DNA of 64,000 bases from Nemertoderma westbladi (lineage: Eukaryota; Xenacoelomorpha; Nemertodermatida; Nemertodermatidae), in NCBI GenBank assembly GCA_032718475.1, contig JAUCBJ010005133.1, positions 1 to 64,000 on the forward strand, given 5' to 3'. This document shows positions 46,693-57,816 of this stretch, piece after piece. The notes beneath the pieces were generated by a model that saw only the letters and a program-made list of their open reading frames with translations, ran no database searches and had not been told where the DNA came from. Made by a program: the position numbers and the translations under genes. Numbering within the stretch: position 1 is the first letter of the stretch; each line of letters starts with the position of its first letter.

Positions 46693-47577
46693 TTATTTTA
46701 TCTTGCAAGAACTCTTTAGAGTTTCCTTATCACACTTTTTGTCATAGATACCATCATCGGGACATATGTTTCCATCGTCTTTATCACTTCCAGGAACCTC
46801 ACAGGCTGGCTGCAGTAAACCCAAACTATACTGACCATCTTTTGGTGTAGCTTCTGGCGCCTGGAAACAGAACGACGGTTTTCCGGTCTCTTCCAACACG
46901 TTAGTCGGGCCACGAACAGCGCAACTACGCAGATAATCACGAGCTAGCCCTGACTCGACCTCCCTCATCTCCAACCTACAACCCCACGTCACTATGACAT
47001 AGGGTCGTCGCCGAGAAACCAATTTCGATGGCGTAATGATGTGTTTCCTAAGACAAGAACGAGCTACTGCCTTCAATTCATCAACCTGTTGTTTTGGAGC
47101 GCATGGATGGTATAGAAACACAGCAGCTCCATGTTCCAATGAGTGGATCCATCTTTGTGGTGGGCAATATTCATATTCCCCATAGCGCGGCCACAATGGG
47201 CGATGGGGACCACTCATCGGTAACCCATGGTAGCTAATTGCCTCTGATAAACATTTGTGAAGAGGATCTTTTGTTTCGTTTTCACAAATTATTTCCGAGA
47301 TGATTTCCTCATCACTTGATCCCTCGGAACTTTCTTCACTCGAGTCGGAGGCTTCATCACAACTGTAGGCCTCCTTATTGCAGTACCAGTCAACCTCGAT
47401 CCCATGATTAGCATCATCACAGTCGCTGTCTGAAATACCCATAGAGATACCACCATGCTCCGTGTCTGCAGGATTGATCGCACTACCTGAATTAGCATCA
47501 ATGGCGAACAATGCAGTGTTCATAGAGAGCGCGAATATAGCAGTCAAATAAAGTCTAAAGAGATAGCCCATTATCAA
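46693..47577 (-). CDS. Secreted TP53I13-like (DUF3105) protein, gene 2
   Basis: A single-exon ORF of 294 codons, paralogous to 33159-34052. It has a signal peptide (FRLYLTAIFALSMNTALFA), the same acidic run (EESSEGSSDEE), then GPHRPLWPRYGEYEYCPPQR, WIHSLEHGAAVFLYHPC and RRRPYVIVTWGCRLEM. From HGAAVFLYHPC to about CEVPGSD the two proteins are identical except for one residue (Phe versus Trp in VT-GCRLEM), while the N-terminal third and the last 20 residues have diverged clearly. Upstream, a TATA-like box lies about 80 bases before the ATG. Both genes appear functional: no stops or frameshifts. Function is unknown; secretion or luminal location is inferred from the signal peptide. Confidence 0.7.
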   Translation of the reverse strand: MIMGYLFRLYLTAIFALSMNTALFAIDANSGSAINPADTEHGGISMGISDSDCDDANHGIEVDWYCNKEAYSCDEASDSSEESSEGSSDEEIISEIICENETKDPLHKCLSEAISYHGLPMSGPHRPLWPRYGEYEYCPPQRWIHSLEHGAAVFLYHPCAPKQQVDELKAVARSCLRKHIITPSKLVSRRRPYVIVTWGCRLEMREVESGLARDYLRSCAVRGPTNVLEETGKPSFCFQAPEATPKDGQYSLGLLQPACEVPGSDKDDGNICPDDGIYDKKCDKETLKSSCKIK

Positions 47578-47657
47578 GTTTGACTATATCATATTATATT
47601 AATTCACACAGCTCGTTGTGATTTAACAACTAAATTAAAGTATTAAATAATTACTGA

Positions 47658-47665
47658 TTATATAC
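47658..47665 (-). promoter_or_regulatory. TATA-like box for gene 2
   Basis: GTATATAA on the minus strand about 80 bases before the ATG of 46693-47577. Confidence 0.45.
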
Positions 47666-47669
47666 CTCT

Positions 47670-48163
47670 TTGTTTTCAAAAGTACTTTATCATTTATTTA
47701 TTTGTTATTATACCTTTTGCCACCCATAGCCAATTACTGGCGAACCCTTTCAGGTTGGCTGTAACTGTTGTAAAATACGGATTTGAAGTAAAATATAGCA
47801 ATTTATGCAAAATCTGGCATTTTTTTGGGACTTAGGGAACATTTATCCTTATCTTAATGTATTTTTTGATTTCATGTGACCCAAATATGTTTGAATGCCC
47901 CCAATTTTCATGCAGTCCAAGACACAGGTACATAGGGATATTTCACGAAAAAGTTGTTGGGTTTGGGGGTAACAAGATGCCCTGAATCGAGCTACGGGGT
48001 GTTTTTGTTGAAAATATGGAAACGGTCGATGGAGGGATGAAGTTATCCAATATGAGCCTAATTTGAAAGCGGCAGCTATTGGCTATGGCAGATGTGATGT
48101 CATAAAATATGGAAAGTTGCCTGTAGGCTATGGAGAGAGATATTCGATCCATTCAAATACATA
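47670..48163. other. No gene recognised
   Basis: Intergenic, AT-rich, between gene 2 and the piggyBac-like element. Confidence 0.45.
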
Positions 48164-48167
48164 TTAA

Positions 48168-49706
48168 CCCTATTAGTACACGGGCTATAAAATGTTGTAC
48201 AAATACCGGGGGTGGTCATATTGACCCCTCCCTCAAAAATCTACAAATTTTAACAAAACGTCCGATTTTTTGTTTGTACGTAGATCTCACTAGTACAAAT
48301 CCGACCGAAAAAAAATGTCGAATAGAAGTACTGGGATGGTTATTTTGCTGCACCAAAATTACAAGTAGTGAACAATTTTCATAAAATTTGAAAGTTATAA
48401 TTTTCGGTTAATTGTTTTTCAATACAGGTTTTTTGGGGCGCAAAATCCATTGGAATCTGTTTAAAAATGATCTGATTACTATGAATGGCTGTTTTAGTCC
48501 TCTACTAAGGCAAAAAATGAAAAAAACAAGTAACCAGCAGTTTTCAGTTTGAACACAACATTTTTAATTCACTTATACGATGCTATAAATTCAAATTTTT
48601 AGGTTTTCTTGGGCGATGATTCTAATGGAATACATTTCTAATTTGCTAGATCACTGCTAATTGTATTTTTCGGCGTAATATGGCAAATTTTGGTGCTGGC
48701 ACCAAATTTCGTACCCATCACCCAAAAGTACAAGTTTGAGATGTCCAGTGCGGTTTTTATTGATTCCATCGGATTCAGGACCCTCATAAACCCGTATAAC
48801 GCAAGAAAGAAGATGATACTATCTTTTGATCAATTTGCTTATTTTCAAAAATTTGGTGCTGGCACAACAATTTTCACCCACCGGCGAAAAATACAGGTTT
48901 GAAAATTCTTATGGAATTTGTACATATTCCATTGAATTCAGAACCTTAACAACCCATATAACGCAAGAAACAAGGCGATACAATCAATTAATATATTTGG
49001 TGGTTTTCAAAATTTGGTGCTAGCACCAAATTTTCCTCCCAGTTCCGAAAAATACAAGTTTGAGATGTCTAGTTAGATAATTATTTATTTCATTGAATTC
49101 AGAATCGCCATAAACTTCTAAACGCGAGAAATAAGTTGTCAAATCAATTTAACTATTGAATGGATTTTCAAAATTTCGTGCTGCCACCAAATTTTGCACA
49201 CTTTTTTGCACACAATTTTGATACTCCTGTTGCAACTCGTATATATTCCATCGAAATCTGAGCCCCAAAAAAACCCCTATTGCGCAAAAAACAGGTTCAA
49301 AAAATCAATTTACGAAATTGACATATTTCAAAATTTGGTACTGGCACCAAAATTGGCACCCGCCGAAAAAAACAAGTTTGAAAATTTTAAATTTATTTAG
49401 AAAAATTCCATCTAATTGCAATCACCAAAAAACCGGTGTAAATAAAAAATAGAGATGTTACAAATAATATTTAATGAAATGTAATTTTCAAAAAACGCCT
49501 CAAAAAAAGTGCCAAAAGTAGGGTTAAAAAATGGTGCTATAACTCGAAAACTTCCCAATATTTTTGAAAACCGTTTTCACTATTACGAAGACAATAGATT
49601 TTTAGGTAAAGTAACAAAATTTCAGATCCCCCACAGCGTTTGTTTCAGAGTTAATACAAAAAAACCACGGGAAGGGTCATATTGACCCACCCCGGGTTTA
49701 ATAGGG
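48168..49706. mobile_element. piggyBac-like non-autonomous element, 1,539 bp
   Basis: Flanked by TTAA (48164-48167, 49707-49710). Ends read CCCTATTA inward on both strands, fitting the CCC-start of piggyBac termini. A 13-base palindrome GGTCATATTGACC sits about 45 bases and about 20 bases inside the left and right ends (48214, 49675). The interior is made of degenerate direct repeats of roughly 150-170 bp (AAAATTTGGTGCTGGCACCA with CCATTGAATTCAGAA and TATAACGCAAGAAA) between 48680 and 49440. There is no ORF for a transposase. Confidence 0.85.
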
Positions 49707-49710
49707 TTAA

Positions 49711-51160
49711 ATGTTAATCTTTCCACACCTGATTTATAACAATATGAGAGATTCTTGTGCGTCTTTTGCTATTCTTGAAGAGGAACGTTCACAAAATGAA
49801 AATAAGTTTGATCTCCCACTTTATTAAACTACAACATTTCCCACTTTATTAAACTACAACATTTCCCAATTTAATTAAACTACGTTTCAGCTAAATTTTC
49901 CGACCTTCAAAGACTAATAATCTGCTTGTTATAAAATCATCCTTATAATATCAAATCTACCAGAAAAGAACAAATTTTGGTTTAACTTTCAAGAGTTTTA
50001 ATTAAATTGTCGAGAATTTTATGTAAAATACAAAACGACATGGGACACGTTTATTTACTTTAAGTTGGAATTTTATTAAAAGTTGGCATTTGGCAGCATT
50101 TTGGTCAAATAACATTTACGGTGTTCATGAAATAATAATAATAGGTCTATAATATCATTGATATCTTTATCAAGAGCATATTGTAGTTTTGCTTTGATTA
50201 TCAAAAAAATTCATCGTAAATCTGTTCATATTCCCATGATTCACTGCCATTATTTATCATATAGATAAATGATAACAATTCTGATAAGGCCTACATATTT
50301 ATATATCTGATAAACAATGACAACATCTCACGGATACAACCAATTTGGTCAGTTCTCATGTTGGTTAAGGGCCCCCCTATTGTTGCATTATAGCCATATT
50401 ACACGATTCCGCCCTCATCAATAACGTCATGGAGTCAGTCAACCATGACTTTATTTTATTTATTTACGTTAAGCATTATGGCAATGGATGGCCATTTCCC
50501 TATGACTCTAGAACTATCATTCAGAGGGCGAGTCAAAACTGCGAGCCATCAGCAAACTGTTTTAATTATACTTGGCCATTTTCTGAAAGTCTGTGTTGGA
50601 GTGTGTGTGTCAGTGTGTCGGAAGCCATAATATTGTCGGAAGCCAATATCAGAATAGGCCTATATAACTAGCCATAGTATAATTATAACTGTTCTCTAAG
50701 ATGTCTTGCAGCTTTTGCTGCACGAACGCCCCACACGTGTACCGTGTGTACTGCATTGTACTGCACAACATCAGCTTTTACATGCTTGACAACAACACAC
50801 TGATCTGTTTCTGATTCTGATATGATAAAATTCTGATCTGTGTGAGGTTGGAAATATAAATCTCGTGCCAAATAGAAAGAGGAATCACCTTCTCCAATTT
50901 ACTTTCAGTTAATTTGGCCACTTTTCTATAGAGCCTGGTCCAATGTGACACGGTGCGGCTGTTTTATCAAATGTTCTAAAACATTAACAACGGCAACCAC
51001 ATTGTTCAACAGTTCCTTCCTTGAACCTTTGCGCATAACCGCATCTTGATTACCATAAACCCAACAAGCAAGGCGCAGTTCACCCAAATGCAAAGTAAAT
51101 TCTGCGGGTAACCTGCGGTATACACTATACAGTTCTTCTCTCTATATATTTAATCCAAAA
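49711..51160. other. No gene recognised
   Basis: AT-rich; a short duplicated phrase (CATTTCCCACTTTATTAAACTACAA type) at 49820-49880. Nothing coding recognised. Confidence 0.45.
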
Positions 51161-51164
51161 TTTT

Positions 51165-51590
51165 TGGCCGTCGACTCGATCTTCATCTATTCGAATTCAG
51201 ACCAAAAGGCTTTTTATAGTCAGTAAATACACTTCCTTAAAATCCTCACTCACTCGCAGCTACTTCCTTCTCTCATATGGACGACTTACGTTTCACTTCC
51301 TTTACCGGTGTTATTTTATGATTATGATTACGGCCACAAATATTAATTATACACTTTAACTATAAATTTAGGCAGACAGCTACTTCCTTCTCTCATATGG
51401 AAGACTTATATTTCACTTCCTTTTTGATGACCAGGAGTGATAGTGCAGGACCAAGAAAGAGGAGGTGAAATAAGTCATCCATGCGAGACAAGGAAATAGT
51501 GCTAGTGGGAGAGGGTTTTAGGAAGTTTTCTTTACTGACTATAACTATAAGACTTTTGGGTTGAATTCTAAGAATTTTGAGACTGCTAAT
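51165..51590. mobile_element. Foldback element with an internal direct repeat
   Basis: The left part (51193-51301; TATAGTCAGTAAA, ACTTCCTTAAAA, CATATGGACGACTTA) is an imperfect reverse complement of the right part (51461-51579). Between them the block CAGCTACTTCCTTCTCTCAT is repeated directly (51258 and 51377). No ORF. Confidence 0.7.
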
Positions 51591-51963
51591 TATTTTGGAT
51601 TAAATGTTTTGAATGCTATTTGAAGATAATAATTAATTATTCGGGAAAACGTATAATTTTTCACTAATCTCGAGGTATTTCAATTAGCGAATGCCAGCGA
51701 GTTTAATAAAGGGTCGAGATAAATCGAAAAAAATAATGTTTTACGTTTTTTCCCATGTAATACGTAATTTTATTTGTAATTTTAATACGTAATTTGCACG
51801 TGTTTCAAATACGTACTTTTGTTGCTTAAGTCTTTAATAAAAGATAGAACGAAATAGTGTTAGAAAATAAATTGAATTGCAGTGTTTTACTAAATTTCTT
51901 CCTTATATACTATAACAGCTTTTGAATGTGTGCATAAAATAATAAATATCGTACAACACAATT

Positions 51964-53209
51964 TGTAAAAGCCTTTGCTGAATTGCCCCGTTATTTTTAT
52001 TATCTTTTACATTAAAATACTCTGTAGTTGATTTAATAAGTGTAAGAGACCGTATTATTGCTGTATCGGTGTTTTTAGAGGATCTAAGACCTATTTCCTC
52101 CGTATGTGTACTGTGAAAGGCATATTTTATGATTCTATGGCAATTCGTGACGCAAAAGGGTGATAGCTACTCTTGAACAGTAGTTACTATGACTACGGTT
52201 AACAGCTGACATTCATACGTGTTGATTTCCTTTGTTCTACGGCGTCTCTCAGTTCAGTCAGCCAATGAGAGCGTTTTTGTGGCTCCTTGTACAGAAAATT
52301 TCCGAGAAATGACGCAATGCCTATGTGCAGTGTTTACATTCAGTCTTGAGCCTAAGAAAGAACGGCTTGGAAGTATTTTGTGCTGTACTGTTTTTTAGTC
52401 GTACACTAGTAGGTTTAATTATAAAGGGCATATATCCTTTAACTACCTACCTAATGACTACTGCTAAATATCACTCTGTAAATATCTCACTGCGGACTGC
52501 AGTACGCAACTACCTGACATACCGGTACTGACTTGTTGTTTTATACTGCTATTTGCTGTCAGTTCTTCATAATATGGTTGATGAATAATTATATTTGGAA
52601 TAACGATAAATAACCCCGCAACCCAATATTCTTGATATACCGAAGGTAAGAGAGAAAGGTTACCAATAACGATTGTGACTTATGTTAAAGTGGTTTGAAG
52701 TGAATCTAATGTTATTTGATAGACCCTACATGAGTCAGCCTGTGTTCCTTTTATATGTGACTAAAATCAGTGAAGATTGGCAGATTAGTGTGCAGTATTG
52801 TGCCGCATTGTGTATGAGTGAGTCTGTTAAAGAAGCAATTCCTAAAGAATGCGCCATATATGTGAATTATAATTAAGCCATATCGTTGTGAGTAGTTTAA
52901 GTCATAACTCTGTTTATATAGATAAAGCGCCACGTCCTAAAGGAACTGTTAATATTACCGAAGGTGAATAATATTGTCAGAGATTATATAATACTGTCAG
53001 TCGAATAATACATTAGGCTTACATAGCAATAAAATTAAACCGTCGAACCCAATCTCCCGGGAATATCCAGCGGGTGAATGGTCGCGCACGGATTGGTTTC
53101 GACTAGTGTAGTGAATCAAATACTTGTCATAGACTAAAAAACAGATTTAATATCTAGAAGACATCTTAATTTGGTGGGTTAAACTGCCAAAGGTCTGAAA
53201 GCGCGAACA
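51964..53209 (+). mobile_element. LTR, 1,246 bp, probable 5' LTR
   Basis: Starts TGTAAAAGCCTTTGC and ends GAAAGCGCGAACA, full length for the family. Unlike the solo LTRs it has no matching 5-bp flanks (CAATT versus TTAAA), which is expected if the right flank is the interior of the same element. A CCAATGAGAGCG word is at 52262 and the conserved GCGCCACGTCC block near 52927. I see no clear tRNA primer-binding site right after it, which leaves the link to the ORFs downstream unproven. Confidence 0.65.
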
Positions 53210-55380
53210 TTAAAGGATATCGCTTCTTTATTGCAGTAAGCAATAAAGTCGAAAGTACCGGTCGACCGGTAACCAGTAGGCCTGACTGCCTGATCATCCG
53301 GACCGGTACCTACTTCCGTATAAGTATAGCAGTATTATTCGATTTGATTATATATGCCGGTAGGTCTTAATAATTAATCGGGGACGCCTGGTTTTTATTG
53401 GGATTTTACTTAGGCCTATTTCTGTCAGTTTTATTTGTTTGTAGGCCAGTATTGAACAGAAGGCGTGTAAACCTGATCAGATTGTACAGACAATTTGTAG
53501 GCTGAGCTGTTGTCTGATTGCTGTTAAGTCCGAACGAATTGCAGTGTGTGTAGAGCACTTGTCCGATTAAGTACGGTTAGGAAGTAGGGGCAGCCAAAGC
53601 GGTAAGGTAAACCCCCAACTAAAGAATAAGTCGCACTACTGGGTTAGAGCGCATACTCCCTAATCATTTCGGAGTCTGCATGTCCTGTAGTTTATTTAGG
53701 CTTGAGAGTAGTCTGCCATCGTTTAGTCTGTACTTTGTTTGTGTAAGTCTGTACGGGTAGCGTATAATTTTATTTAGATAATTTGTAGACTGGATAGTTG
53801 TCTGGCTGTTATTAGGTCTGAACGGATTGCCGCGTGTGTAGATCATCTGTCCGATTAAGTACGGTTAGGCAGTAGGGGCAGCGAACGCTGTAAGGTAAAC
53901 CCCCAACTAAAGAATAAGTCGCACTACTGGGTTAGAGCGCATACTCCCTAATCATTTCGGAGTCTGCATATACCGTAGTTTGTTTAGGCTTGATAGTAGT
54001 CTGTCAGTGTTCGGTCTGTATTTTGTTTGAGTAGTTTGTACGCGTAGCGTAATATTTATTATTCAGAGTTTATGCGATTATTCGCAACATTCAAGTCCCC
54101 AAGTTTGTTCCTACAGTAATTGTGTTTGTTATACATACTGCTATAGTTAAATTAACCCCGGTACTACACGGGCTGCTCGGCGTAGGTAAAGACTGGTGAT
54201 TTTGTGCATCGGTCACTCCAGCAGATGCCGTGGTTCTTTTAGCTGTTCAAGTATATTTAATTACTGATTATCTGTTGTACAAGTACTCGTACCTAATTTA
54301 GGGTTTAGTGTACAGTGCTTTCCGAAAATAATTAGTGTAGGCATTATATCTGTGTTGTAAAGTGGTTGATAGGCACATTCGATTAGCTCTATTAACTTCT
54401 AGGTAGGAACACTCCGTGATACATAACGTAGAACCTATAGCGATACGGCTATAGGTCGTCAGGCGGTGGTATTTTCCTATCTAGACAACGCAGTGTATTT
54501 ACTACTACTTATTATTTCAAATACCGTAGTACCCTGTCCGCTGTAATAATCAGTTTTCTAACCCTTTGTTAGGCTGGTTTGTAGACTTCTTGTAAAATTA
54601 CCCTAAAAATTCGTATTTTGTGTTTTTGTAAAATTTTGTGTTTATTTAGAGATTGTAATCTCACCCGAATTGTACGTAATTTGTAGTATTAAGTAACTTA
54701 GGTAAATTAGTATTATTTGTTTTAGTGTCCTGTACGTAACACTTCACTGAAAGCGCACCGCTTTGTGTAGTGATTACTCCCCAGAAATAATAACATTTAT
54801 TTCAAACATTGACAAAACCCATTAAAACGGGTATATATATATTATAAATCAAATCTAACGATTTATAAATCGTAGGCCTACCATACAACCATTAGGTCTC
54901 AATATAAGTTGGATTACTGCTCAAATAACGGTAATAAAGTAAGTAAAGTAACCAAGTAACCCTAAAGTAACAGAAATTCAATTATTCCAAAATAATTTAT
55001 ATACCGGTATTTACGATAGGCCTATTATCTTTATTTCTATAAATCTAGGCTGAAATTCTACCGGTACTTGTAATTAATTCTATTTCAGAATTATATATCC
55101 TACAAACTGTAAGCTGTATACCGGTATTCAGATAGGCCTATTATATATTTATATATATTTGTGCTAAAATTATACCGGTATTCTGTGATAAACCTAGTCT
55201 GTAATAATACTTATATAGTTATATATACTATAAGTATACCGGTATTCTAATATATTATATATATCACGCTACACTGAGTAGCAGTACCGGTAATTAATTA
55301 CTAGGCTAGCAGGTAATACTGAGTTACTAGACTTACTCAGACTGTAATACAGCAGTAGACATTCAACGGTATACATAGTC
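53210..55380 (+). other. Long leader of the putative LTR element
   Basis: About 2.2 kb without an ORF between the LTR and ORF1. It contains the 288-bp tandem repeat described separately and, from 55000 to 55290, six TACCGGTA palindromes spaced about 40-70 bases apart, alternating with TAGGCCTA. Confidence 0.55.
53475..54055 (+). repeat. 288-bp tandem repeat with a perfectly conserved 80-bp core
   Basis: Two units offset by 288 bases. Most of the unit has diverged visibly, but 53602-53681 and 53890-53969 are identical over 80 bases, starting GTAAGGTAAACCCCCAACTA and ending CATTTCGGAGTCTGCAT. Confidence 0.85.
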
Positions 55381-56904
55381 ATGTCTGATACTAAGCAGAA
55401 CCTGTCAGACAGTCTATTAGATGTAACTATCTGCGACTCAGACAGAGACGTACAACTGTCTGGTCGTAAATCCAGTTCACCTCCCACTGTGAGGAAGGTC
55501 ATCCCTCCAGTAGTAATAACAGAACCTAGGCTGGTCCAACATCGTAGGTCTATCATAGGCACCCGAGCTCAGGTCAAGCGGAACCAACAAGCGGCGGAAC
55601 AGCAACAACCCGCTAGTCAAGAACTTATTCCTCAGCGGCCCAGCAGCTCCAGTAGTGAGGATACTGTAGAGCTGACACCCGAGAGCGGAGCAGAGATGAC
55701 GGATGCGGTTTATACGGATCCCCTTCTCATCCTTCCTGCAGCCGTGCTCGCTGGGTTATTGATCGCGGTGGAAGAACACCAGATCGATTGGGCGAGAAGT
55801 CAACGGTCAACTAGAGATAGCTACGCGGGATACACTAGTGAAGAACTGAAGTCTATTGTCGAGTCGCAATGGAACTTCCCCGGACCCGGACTCCCGTTTG
55901 ATTTATCAGAAGCTGCCTGGGAAGACATACACCGGATGGGAGTAGCCAAGGAAACCATCGATCCAGCTGTGTGGAAGAGGTCCGCAGCCGGATACGCACA
56001 GGGATTCTTCAGCTCTATGGAGCGAATAGAAAAGCAACTTTTTCAACAACCTCCAGGACCTCAAGAGCAGGGATCGCTGCTTTATCAAGTTAGAGAAAGA
56101 GTTCTGCGGATTAGGCTAATCTTATCCGCCTTTGAGGAGGCTTCTAAACGAAAGCAAGACACGTCGTTGCAAGTTGCCGTAAAGACTTGGTTTCAAAGGG
56201 TGAGTCGCCAGGTTCAAGGAGCAGCTCAGTGGAAAGCTCAGTTGGAGGAGCGCTCAACCCATGGAGAATCAACAGACGCTACTTTTTCCCAAGTGGAAAG
56301 TGAAGCGACGGCAGAGAAACCGCATAAGAAGGATGCCATTGATAGCTATCTGTCAGACTATCAGCGTTTTGTGGGAGATAAAGAGTTGAGGAGAAGGCTA
56401 GAGGGACTTAGCCCTAATAGTGAAGGAGCCCAGCGTGTGTTGGATGCAATTGATGTGGATAGGTTAGCGGCGAACCAAGCTAAATTCGATGAACAACTCC
56501 GCATCGCTAGAGACCAAGCAGAACAAATCAAGAAAAAACGTATAGAAGACAGAAAGACAGCGGCAGTGGCAGCAGCAGTGGCAGCGGCAGAAGCAGAAAG
56601 AAAAGCGGCAGTGGCAGCGGCAGAGGCAGAGGCAGAAGCCAAAAGAAAAGTGGCAGCGGCAGAGGCAGAGGCAGAAGCCGAAAGAAAGGTGGCAGCAGCA
56701 GCGGCCGAAGCAGAAAGAAAGGCGGCTGTCGCAGCGGTCGAGGCAGTAGCAGAAGCAGAACGGAGAGCTTCCGAAGAAACCACCCAATTAGAATTGGAAA
56801 ACATTCAGGAGAATCAAGACTGCATAAATAAACAGTTAACAGCTAGTAATATGCAGATGATGAATCGATCTACTCCCAAACGACAGGGATACCCAAGGAG
56901 GTGA
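55381..56904 (+). CDS. ORF1 of the putative LTR element: coiled-coil protein
   Basis: A 507-codon ORF with a good ATG and no interruptions. Residues 1-105 are polar and Ser/Gln-rich, likely disordered. Residues 112-132 (DPLLILPAAVLAGLLIAVEE) are hydrophobic, perhaps a buried helix rather than a membrane span. Residues 135-330 look globular and helical, with WNFPGPGLPFDLSEAAWEDI. Residues 365-470 are a long Ala/Glu/Lys-Arg helix built of AEAERKAAVA-type repeats, a coiled coil. I do not recognise a named family. It precedes the Gag-like ORF2 by about 900 bases on the same strand, and may be a nucleic-acid-binding or assembly protein of the element, or an unrelated host gene. Codon use is richer in GC than the surroundings. 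Confidence 0.6.
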   Translation: MSDTKQNLSDSLLDVTICDSDRDVQLSGRKSSSPPTVRKVIPPVVITEPRLVQHRRSIIGTRAQVKRNQQAAEQQQPASQELIPQRPSSSSSEDTVELTPESGAEMTDAVYTDPLLILPAAVLAGLLIAVEEHQIDWARSQRSTRDSYAGYTSEELKSIVESQWNFPGPGLPFDLSEAAWEDIHRMGVAKETIDPAVWKRSAAGYAQGFFSSMERIEKQLFQQPPGPQEQGSLLYQVRERVLRIRLILSAFEEASKRKQDTSLQVAVKTWFQRVSRQVQGAAQWKAQLEERSTHGESTDATFSQVESEATAEKPHKKDAIDSYLSDYQRFVGDKELRRRLEGLSPNSEGAQRVLDAIDVDRLAANQAKFDEQLRIARDQAEQIKKKRIEDRKTAAVAAAVAAAEAERKAAVAAAEAEAEAKRKVAAAEAEAEAERKVAAAAAEAERKAAVAAVEAVAEAERRASEETTQLELENIQENQDCINKQLTASNMQMMNRSTPKRQGYPRR

Positions 56905-57816
56905 GGTCTCTATAGGGGTGTCCCTAACAGGCGGCGGCGGACTCGTGAGGGTCTGGGGGCACGTTAAATTGTCGTTATAGTGCTAGGGAGTTACTGAAGG
57001 CCCTCGTGTCTTGCGAACCATGAATCAACATGGTGCCGTGGTACCGTCTAGTCGGCCTGTTGCCGTACTGCCAGTCCTGTACACAGTAGGGGTGGTGGCT
57101 TAGTGTGATCTGTGGTTTATGTGGTCTATGTGGTAGGTCTATGTGTGGTATGTATGAGTTGACCAGACTCTTTACTGTCTCCAATCGGTTGCCAAAACGT
57201 GTCTTTTCCCAGGGTAGCACTATTGGAATGGAGGTGTTGCATCGGAATGGACAGGTTCCTGATGATTCTGTTGGTACTACTATTGGAATGGAGGTGGCAC
57301 CCGGAATATCGGCTGCAAGGAGGGGTTGGTGTTGTAGTGTGGTCCGAGTGAATGATACTCTGGAATCTGTGGTTTGTGTGTGTACGTGGTATACGTGAGT
57401 GTATGTATGGCCACTGCGAGTGGGTATGGGAACCCTTACCGGTTGGTTCAGTCGCCTCTGGTTATTAGTAGGACCATATCTTTACTGCGCCCCAGCATAC
57501 TTTGTGCACACAAAGTTATTTTACCCTGTCGGTAAAATAAAGTACTCTAGACTCTTTATCAGTCTATACAATTTTGTCCCCTCTGATTTTGTCACCGATT
57601 TTGTCCTCCCCGATTATGTCCTCTGTGTGTGCGTGGTATGCGTCAGATTTTGTGTTTACTGTAGTGTACTTGATATTGTGAACATCTATTGAGTACACGT
57701 GTACAGTGACTGGTAAGTGGTTACTTGTTCCTAGCTTTCGAGCTAGTCAGTATTGTTTGCGGAACCGACTTCCCCTCAATACTGCCGGCGAGGCGGGTGA
57801 AAACGGTCAATATTCC
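56905..57816 (+). other. Spacer between ORF1 and ORF2
   Basis: G/T-rich sequence with repeated TGTGTG and TGTGGT phrases and an imperfect duplication of ACTATTGGAATGGAGGTG (57218 and 57278). ORF2 is open upstream to 57682 but its first ATG is at 57817, so this may be a leader or an intron. Confidence 0.4.

Noticed and set aside
55269-56804. Minus-strand Ser/Ala and Cys/Phe-rich ORFs over ORF1
   Set aside because: Mirror frames of the Ala/Glu repeat of ORF1.
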